A model generated the notes under the pieces. That model saw only the letters and a program-made list of their open reading frames with translations. It was not told the origin of the DNA and did not search any database. A program made the position numbers and the translations under genes. Source: an uncultured Paracoccaceae bacterium (lineage in GTDB: Bacteria; Pseudomonadota; Alphaproteobacteria; Rhodobacterales; Rhodobacteraceae). Taken from it: a stretch of DNA of 10,752 nt. Positions 5,995 to 10,752 of this stretch are shown in pieces (the first letter of the stretch is position 1; every line of letters begins with the position of its first letter). Location: assembly GCA_938038825.1 (NCBI GenBank), contig CALHST010000039.1, forward strand, positions 1-10,752, written 5' to 3'.

Positions 5995-8900
5995 GCAACC
6001 AACGTCGCCGCTTTCTTTAGATCGACACTGACCAATTGGCTGACACCTTGTTCCTGCATGGTGACCCCGAACAAGCGGTCCATGCGTGCCATCGTGACCG
6101 CGTGGTGCGTGATGATCAAAAAGCGTGTATCCGTCTGGCGGCACATTTCGTCCAGCAAGTCACAGAACCGCGTGACGTTTGCATCATCCAGCGGCGCGTC
6201 CACCTCGTCCAACACACAGATCGGGGCGGGGTTGGCCAAGAACACCCCAAAGATCAGCGCCAGCGCTGTCAGAGTCTGTTCCCCACCGGACAACAGGCTA
6301 AGCGTCGACAGTTTCTTACCAGGAGGCTGGCACATGATCTCAAGCCCGGCCTCCAGCGGGTCATCACTTTCGACCATGATCAAATTGGCCTCTCCACCGC
6401 CAAACAGATGCTTGAACAACATCGAGAAGTTGCTGTTCACCTGTTCAAACGCGGTCAGCAGCCGTTCGCGACCTTCTTTGTTCAAATTCGCAATACCGGT
6501 TCGCAGCGTCTTGATCGCCTCTTCCAGATCTGACTTTTCGCGGCTCAATGTGTCGAATTCTTCCTGAACCTCCTTGGCGTCTTCTTCCGCCCGCAAGTTC
6601 ACAGCGCCCAACGCGTCCCGCTGACGCTTCAGCCGGTTCACATCCGCTTCCAAGGCGTCCGATTTGGCAATGTCATCCGGGTTCATGTCCAACTGATTCA
6701 GCAATTGGTTGGGTGTCAGTTGCTGATCTTCGGCAATCCGTTCCGCCGCAGCTTGGGTAGTTTCACGACTGCCTTCGACACGGGCTTCGGACCGGGCGCG
6801 TGCCTCACGCGCTTCGGAAGCGTTGCGTTCCGCGTCCCGTTCCGCGTCTTGCGCACTGCGCAACGCGCCTTCGCCCACAGACAAGGCATCAGATGCTGCG
6901 GCTTTGCGGCTTTCTGATTTTGCCAACTCGGCCAATAAGGCATCGCGTTGCGCCGCGATCTCGGCAGGGGCTGCTTGCGCTGCTGACAGTTCTGCTTCGG
7001 ATGCAGTTTTGCGTTCTGTCAGTTCCGCGCTACGTGCTTCGGCTGTGGCCAAACGGTGTTTCCAGCCGCTGACTTCTTTGGTGATTTCCTGTGCCCGTTT
7101 TGTGCGCGCCTCGCCTGTGCGGCGCAATTCATCCTGCGCAGATCGACGCGACATCATCGTGATCCGCGCGGCCTCGACCGTCATGCGCAGATCATCCACC
7201 CGCCCCCGCGCGTCGTGCAGGTCCTCCAGACCTTCAAGACCTTTTTCCGCCTCGACAGCCTGTTTGCGGGCTGCCATGGCTTCGTCTTCGTGACGGCGCA
7301 CTGCCAACCCAAGGCTTTCCAACTTGCCTTGGGCCAAATTGCGATCCGCTTCGGCACGGGACAACGCACGCGACGCATCGGCAACCATGCGATCCGCTTC
7401 TTTGCGCGCATTGCGTGCATCCGCATCCGCGCGGGTCAGCTCCTCTAGCCGTGCTTTGAGCTTGTCATGGGCTTGATCCGCACCATCAGCCCGGACCACA
7501 GCCCGTTCCAACGCCTGCTTGAGTTCTTCCAGACGGTTCAACTGTTGCAGGCGCAACGCAGCCGCAGACGGGGCATCCTCGGCCCAAGCGCGGTAGCCAT
7601 CCCATCGCCACAGATCCCCTTCGGTCGAAACCAACCGCTGTCCCGGCTTCAACTCTGATTGCAGGTCTGCTGCATCGGCCACATCGACAACGCCAATCTG
7701 GTCAATCCGCCGCTTCAGCGCATCTGGGACTTTCACAAACAGGCTCAAGGGTTGCACGTTGCCCGGCAACCGCTGCACTGCGTCATAGTCCGGCATCACA
7801 GCCCATCCGGAGGGCCCATCTGTGTCAACCATCGGTGCCCGCAGATCATCAGCTAAAGCAGCACCCAAGGCTTTTTCAAAGCCGGATTTCACGGACAGCG
7901 CATCCATGATTTGACCGCCCTCTGCCGTGTCCCGTTCGACAAGTTTGGCCAACGCGCCTGCCTCAGCCCGCAAAGCATTCAATTCACCCGTTGCTTCGGA
8001 CTTTTCGGCCCGAGCATCCGCTTCGCGCCCTTGGGCTTCGGCCCGCGCGTCATCGGCATCCTTCAACGCTTGCTCTGCGCGTGCGGATAAGGCCGTCGCT
8101 TCGGCCTCTTTTTCACCGGCGGCTTCAAAATCAGCTGCCGATTTTTCCAACGACTGGCGCGAGTCCTCCATCGCGGCTTTGGCTTTGGCCGCCTCAGCCT
8201 CGGCCTTGGCTTGAGTCGTTTTACTGTCGTCAACAAGGCGCTGCGCAGATTGGTGGCGTGCCGCCAAACGCGCCACGTCTTCGGTCTGCTGGCCAAGATC
8301 GCTCTCGCGCGCCTGTAATACCTGCGCAGCTTCTTTGGCACCGGCCGTTGCCTCTGCCAGTTCAGCGTCAAACCCCTCTGCCGCCTTGGCAATTTCAGCG
8401 GCTTCCCATTCAAGCCGTTCAATTGTTTCGCCAGCGTCTTTGTTCAACCCGGTTTCCCGGTCAATATCGTGCGCAAGCTGAGCAATCCGTTTGGTCAGCG
8501 TCTCGATCGTGTCTTCCGCGCGCTTTTCCTGATCGGACAAACTGTCCCGCTGCACACTAAGACGTTGGACCAAAGCCGCTGCTATCGCCTCTTCTTCGCG
8601 CAAGGGCGGCAGTGCGTTTTCGGCATCGGTCCGGGCCTTTGCAGATTGGCGCACCAACCCTTCTGTTTGCGCAGCAGCCGTGACCCGCGCGCGCAATTCG
8701 TCTTCGGCGGCAGCCCGGGCATCGTCAGCCTCGCGCCAACGACGATATAACAACATGCCTTCGGATCGGCGCAGATCTGTTCCGATTTCGCGATATCGGG
8801 CCGCCTGACGCGCTTGCCGTGCCAATTGTTGCAGTTGACTGGCCAACTGTTCCAAAACGTCATCGACCCGCGCCAGATTGGTTTCGGCACCTTTCAGTTT

Positions 8901-9446
8901 AAGCTCGGCCTCGTGGCGTCGTTGATACAAACCACTGATGCCGGCCGCTTCTTCCAAGATCCGACGTCGCGCTTTGGGTTTTGCATTGATCAGTTCGGAA
9001 ATCTGTCCCTGCCGCACAAGCGCCGGGGAATGCGCCCCGGTGGATGCATCGGCAAACAGCATTTGCACGTCCCGGGCACGGACATCTTTGCCGTTCGTTT
9101 TATAAGCCGATCCCACATCCCGCGTGATGCGCCGTACAATATCCAAAGTGTCCAGATCATTGAAACCCGCTGGCGCGAGTCGCTCTGAATTGTCGATCTG
9201 CAAGGAAACTTCCGCAAAGTTTCGCGCGGGCCGGGTCGAGGCCCCGGCAAAGATTACGTCTTCCATCCCACCACCGCGCATTGCTTTGGCGCGGGTTTCG
9301 CCCATCACCCACCGCAGGGCTTCCAAAAGGTTTGACTTGCCACACCCATTGGGGCCCACAACACCGGTCAGACCATCCGCGATGATCAAATCTGTGGGGT
9401 CCACGAAGCTTTTAAAGCCTTGCAGTCGTAGTTTGGAAAAACGCAC
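5991..9446 (-). CDS. smc: chromosome segregation protein SMC
   Basis: This 1151-residue ATPase forms a homodimeric ring with the kleisin ScpA and ScpB and compacts and aligns newly replicated chromosomes. The N-terminal head has the Walker A motif GPNGCGKS (31-38). Two long Ala/Glu/Arg-rich coiled-coil arms (about 165-510 and 625-980) flank a compact hinge (about 515-620, starting near SGFEKALG). The C-terminal head has the signature LSGGEQ (from 1052), the Walker B segment ICVLDE (1076-1081) with DAPLDD after it, and an ITHH H-loop (about 1112-1115). All ATPase motifs are intact and the length is normal for alphaproteobacteria. The start is GTG (9446-9444) with AGAGGAA (9461-9455 on the minus strand) 8 bases before it; the protein then begins with the conserved KLRLQGFKSF. 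Neither scpA nor scpB is in the window. It converges on the TetR gene with overlapping stop codons. Confidence 0.98.
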   Translation of the reverse strand: MRFSKLRLQGFKSFVDPTDLIIADGLTGVVGPNGCGKSNLLEALRWVMGETRAKAMRGGGMEDVIFAGASTRPARNFAEVSLQIDNSERLAPAGFNDLDTLDIVRRITRDVGSAYKTNGKDVRARDVQMLFADASTGAHSPALVRQGQISELINAKPKARRRILEEAAGISGLYQRRHEAELKLKGAETNLARVDDVLEQLASQLQQLARQARQAARYREIGTDLRRSEGMLLYRRWREADDARAAAEDELRARVTAAAQTEGLVRQSAKARTDAENALPPLREEEAIAAALVQRLSVQRDSLSDQEKRAEDTIETLTKRIAQLAHDIDRETGLNKDAGETIERLEWEAAEIAKAAEGFDAELAEATAGAKEAAQVLQARESDLGQQTEDVARLAARHQSAQRLVDDSKTTQAKAEAEAAKAKAAMEDSRQSLEKSAADFEAAGEKEAEATALSARAEQALKDADDARAEAQGREADARAEKSEATGELNALRAEAGALAKLVERDTAEGGQIMDALSVKSGFEKALGAALADDLRAPMVDTDGPSGWAVMPDYDAVQRLPGNVQPLSLFVKVPDALKRRIDQIGVVDVADAADLQSELKPGQRLVSTEGDLWRWDGYRAWAEDAPSAAALRLQQLNRLEELKQALERAVVRADGADQAHDKLKARLEELTRADADARNARKEADRMVADASRALSRAEADRNLAQGKLESLGLAVRRHEDEAMAARKQAVEAEKGLEGLEDLHDARGRVDDLRMTVEAARITMMSRRSAQDELRRTGEARTKRAQEITKEVSGWKHRLATAEARSAELTERKTASEAELSAAQAAPAEIAAQRDALLAELAKSESRKAAASDALSVGEGALRSAQDAERDAERNASEAREARARSEARVEGSRETTQAAAERIAEDQQLTPNQLLNQLDMNPDDIAKSDALEADVNRLKRQRDALGAVNLRAEEDAKEVQEEFDTLSREKSDLEEAIKTLRTGIANLNKEGRERLLTAFEQVNSNFSMLFKHLFGGGEANLIMVESDDPLEAGLEIMCQPPGKKLSTLSLLSGGEQTLTALALIFGVFLANPAPICVLDEVDAPLDDANVTRFCDLLDEMCRQTDTRFLIITHHAVTMARMDRLFGVTMQEQGVSQLVSVDLKKAATLVA

Positions 9447-9535
9447 CGAACCGATTCCTCTTTGGGCTGTCAGATTGACGATTTGCCCGGCCTTGAGTCA
9501 AGCAACCACCCCCAGAAACAGCGCATCATCAGCGG

Positions 9536-9544
9536 TTATCCACA
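9536..9544. promoter_or_regulatory. consensus DnaA-box sequence
   Basis: TTATCCACA is a perfect match to the consensus DnaA box (TTATNCACA). It lies in the divergent region between smc and the GntR gene, about 90 bases upstream of the smc start. A single box without partners is not an origin; it could be a regulatory DnaA site or chance. By count, a fixed 9-mer is expected about once per 131 kb on both strands. Confidence 0.3.
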
Positions 9545-9587
9545 AAATATTGCGGTTAATGAATTGTATTGGCCTGTGATGATGCGA

Positions 9588-9616
9588 TTGCGTGCCACGG
9601 CATCTGGTCATATAAC
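9588..9616 (+). promoter_or_regulatory. predicted sigma-70-type promoter of the GntR gene
   Basis: TTGCGT (9588-9593) as -35 and TATAAC (9611-9616, 5 of 6 matches) as -10 are separated by 17 bases. Transcription would start near 9623, leaving a leader of about 23 bases with a GAGG ribosome binding site at 9637-9640. The -35 matches only at its TTG core. The -10 lies inside the inverted repeat at 9605-9623. Confidence 0.45.
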
Positions 9617-9623
9617 TTGACCA
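9605..9623. promoter_or_regulatory. candidate GntR/FadR-type operator
   Basis: TGGTCA (9605-9610) and TGACCA (9618-9623) form a perfect 6-base inverted repeat around TATAACT. The TGGTC...GACCA pattern resembles sites of FadR-subfamily GntR regulators such as PdhR and LldR (TGGT...ACCA). The spacer holds the predicted -10 box of the adjacent GntR gene, so binding would block its transcription. Autoregulation is an inference from position and symmetry. Confidence 0.5.
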
Positions 9624-9645
9624 ATTTTGCGCATCCGAGGTTGCA

Positions 9646-10407
9646 ATGCCATTTCGCCCCGTTCAGTCCGAAAAGTTATCCAGCGCCGTTGTGCGTCAGA
9701 TTGAAGAGCTGATCCTGCGCGGAATTTTACGCCCGGGCGAACGTTTACCCTCTGAACGTGATCTCTCCGAGCGATTAAGCGTATCGCGCCCATCCTTGCG
9801 GGACGCAATTGGTGAGCTACAGGAATCCGGTTTGTTGTCTGCCCGGGCCGGATCTGGCGTTTTTGTCGGGGATGTTCTTGGCTCTGCCTTTTCGCCGGCC
9901 TTGCAGGACCTGATGTCGCGTCACGAAACGGCCGTGGATGATTACCTTGCGTTCCGGCGCGACATGGAAGGTCTTGCGGCGGAACGCGCCGCGCGATTGG
10001 GTTCAGATACGGACCTGAAAGTTGTCGCACGGGTATTCGAAAAAATGGAAGCCGCGCAAAGAGGCCGCCCGTCCGAAGAAGAAGGGCATCTGGATGCGAA
10101 GTTTCACATGGCAATCATTGAGGCGAGCCACAACGTCGTCATGCTTCATATGATGCGGTCGATGTATGAACTGCTGCAAACCGGGGTGTTTTACAACCGC
10201 CAGATCATGTTCGATCAGTCCACCACGCGCGACATGCTGCTGGATCAGCACCGTGCGATCAATTTGGCTTTGCAAGCGCGGGATGGCGCAAAAGCACGCC
10301 GCGCGGTCGAAACACATTTGGATTATGTACAACAAAGCCTTTCTGATCAAAGACGCGCCGCAAAGAACGAAGACATCGCCAAGCTACGCCTGGATCACCA
10401 AAGTTAA
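9646..10407 (+). CDS. GntR-family transcriptional regulator, FadR subfamily (FCD domain)
   Basis: This 253-residue DNA-binding regulator has an N-terminal winged helix (about 8-75, with LRPGERLPSERDL and SRPSLRDAIGELQESGLL) and a C-terminal all-helical FCD ligand domain (about 95-230). The FCD metal/ligand residues appear intact: D150, H154, H202 and H224. Regulators of this type usually respond to organic acids such as pyruvate, lactate or glycolate; the ligand here is unknown because no catabolic gene is adjacent in the window. ATG 9646 has GAGG at 9637-9640 and starts the conserved MPFRPVQSEKLS segment. It is divergent from smc, with a 199-base region between. The inverted repeat at 9605-9623 over its own -10 box suggests self-repression. 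The gene most similar in layout is PdhR/LldR, but I do not assign a symbol. Confidence 0.93.
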   Translation: MPFRPVQSEKLSSAVVRQIEELILRGILRPGERLPSERDLSERLSVSRPSLRDAIGELQESGLLSARAGSGVFVGDVLGSAFSPALQDLMSRHETAVDDYLAFRRDMEGLAAERAARLGSDTDLKVVARVFEKMEAAQRGRPSEEEGHLDAKFHMAIIEASHNVVMLHMMRSMYELLQTGVFYNRQIMFDQSTTRDMLLDQHRAINLALQARDGAKARRAVETHLDYVQQSLSDQRRAAKNEDIAKLRLDHQS

Positions 10408-10413
10408 CGGTGC

Positions 10414-10429
10414 GTGAGCTAAAGCTCAC
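10414..10429. repeat. short hairpin after the GntR gene (intergenic palindrome)
   Basis: GTGAGC (10414-10419) and GCTCAC (10424-10429) pair perfectly around TAAA; the T and last A of the loop can also pair. It begins 7 bases after the GntR stop codon. No T-tract follows (the next bases are CCTACGGG), so it is not a classical intrinsic terminator. The GTGAGC...GCTCACCCTACGG layout resembles dispersed hairpin repeats I recall from alphaproteobacterial intergenic regions. It may stabilise the mRNA 3' end. Confidence 0.4.
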
Positions 10430-10492
10430 CCTACGGGAAATCTGCACCGATCCTGCGCAGGGTTTACGCGGGGAGAGCATTAGCGTGCAGCT

Positions 10493-10752
10493 ATGTTTAT
10501 CGCACATCTTCCAGCAGGGTATCTGCTCTATCGCGTGTCTCAACGGCGCCTGCCAAAACTTCCTTTATTGATCGGTTCAATCTGTCCGGACTTTGACATC
10601 GCATTGGTCTTAATTGGCTGGTTACAAACCAACCACCATCATTTCATCACTCATCGACCCGCCACATGGTTTTGCCTCTTGGCACTTGCGTCGTTTTGGA
10701 ACGCGCGGTGGTTACAAACGCTGTGCATCGGCGCATTGCTTCACGTATCGCT
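10493..10752 (+). CDS. YdjM/DUF457-type membrane-bound metal-dependent hydrolase (partial, cut by window end)
   Basis: The frame from ATG 10493 is open to the window edge (86 complete codons). It begins MFIAHLPAGYLLYR, followed by a hydrophobic strand ending in GSICPDFD (around 28-35), a possible membrane segment (DIALVLIGWL), then the histidine-rich HHHFITHRP, another hydrophobic stretch and LLHVS at the edge. The order of an early His, a CPDFD acid motif, an HHxxTHR motif and a late LLH matches the YdjM-like family of small membrane proteins predicted to be metal-dependent hydrolases. An in-frame stop at 10481-10483 makes ATG 10493 the first possible ATG; the ribosome binding site is poor. 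E. coli ydjM is LexA-regulated, but no LexA site was seen here. The rest of the gene lies beyond the window. Confidence 0.72.
   Translation, partial: MFIAHLPAGYLLYRVSQRRLPKLPLLIGSICPDFDIALVLIGWLQTNHHHFITHRPATWFCLLALASFWNARWLQTLCIGALLHVS

Noticed and set aside
7927..8214. Ala/Ser-rich open frame of 95 codons on + within smc
   Set aside because: It is a frame shadow of the Ala/Glu-rich coiled coil of SMC on the other strand; it has no domain and no independent start signal. The same applies to the other + frames between 6036 and 9188.
9473..9501. smc promoter on the minus strand with TTGACT as -35
   Set aside because: The -35 matches 5 of 6 positions, but no acceptable -10 lies 16-18 bases downstream (at most 3 of 6 matches).

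Overview
The window looks like chromosomal DNA of an alphaproteobacterium, most likely of the Rhodobacterales/roseobacter group. This is inferred from the moderately high GC content, the 1151-residue SMC with an LSGGEQ signature and an ITHH H-loop, the FCD-type GntR regulator, and a ChrR-type cupin. No plasmid, phage, IS element, tRNA, rRNA or CRISPR array is visible. All predicted genes have intact frames.

Layout. Bases 37-780 encode CobF of the aerobic cobalamin pathway; it may be translationally coupled to an upstream gene that is cut off. Bases 916-2148 encode a group-1 (GT4-type) glycosyltransferase starting at TTG. A 248-base regulatory gap (2149-2396) carries overlapping inverted repeats and a palindrome. 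It is followed by a tight five-gene operon, all on +: glutathione S-transferase (2397-3017), ChrR-like cupin (3034-3702), SDR protein with an altered active site (3707-4387), FAD-dependent amine-oxidase-like protein (4388-5428) and a TetR regulator with a Cys-x-Cys pair (5425-5994). Spacings are 16, 4, 0 and -4 bases. The TetR stop codon overlaps the stop codon of smc (5991-9446, minus strand), so the two genes meet tail to tail with no spacer. A 199-base divergent region (9447-9645) separates smc from a FadR-subfamily GntR regulator (9646-10407). This region holds a consensus DnaA-box sequence and, in front of the GntR gene, a likely promoter whose -10 box sits inside an inverted repeat. After a short hairpin repeat (10414-10429), a YdjM/DUF457-type membrane protein gene begins at 10493 and runs off the window.

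How the genes may work together. The five-gene operon is the most interesting unit. It combines a glutathione-conjugating enzyme, a metal-binding ChrR-type cupin, two redox-family proteins and a cysteine-bearing TetR regulator, with a candidate operator just upstream of the first ribosome binding site. The simplest reading is a self-regulated response to a reactive electrophile or oxidised small molecule. The substrate cannot be read from the sequence. The flanking genes (cobF, glycosyltransferase, smc, gntR, ydjM-like) look like ordinary chromosomal genes with no evident link to it.
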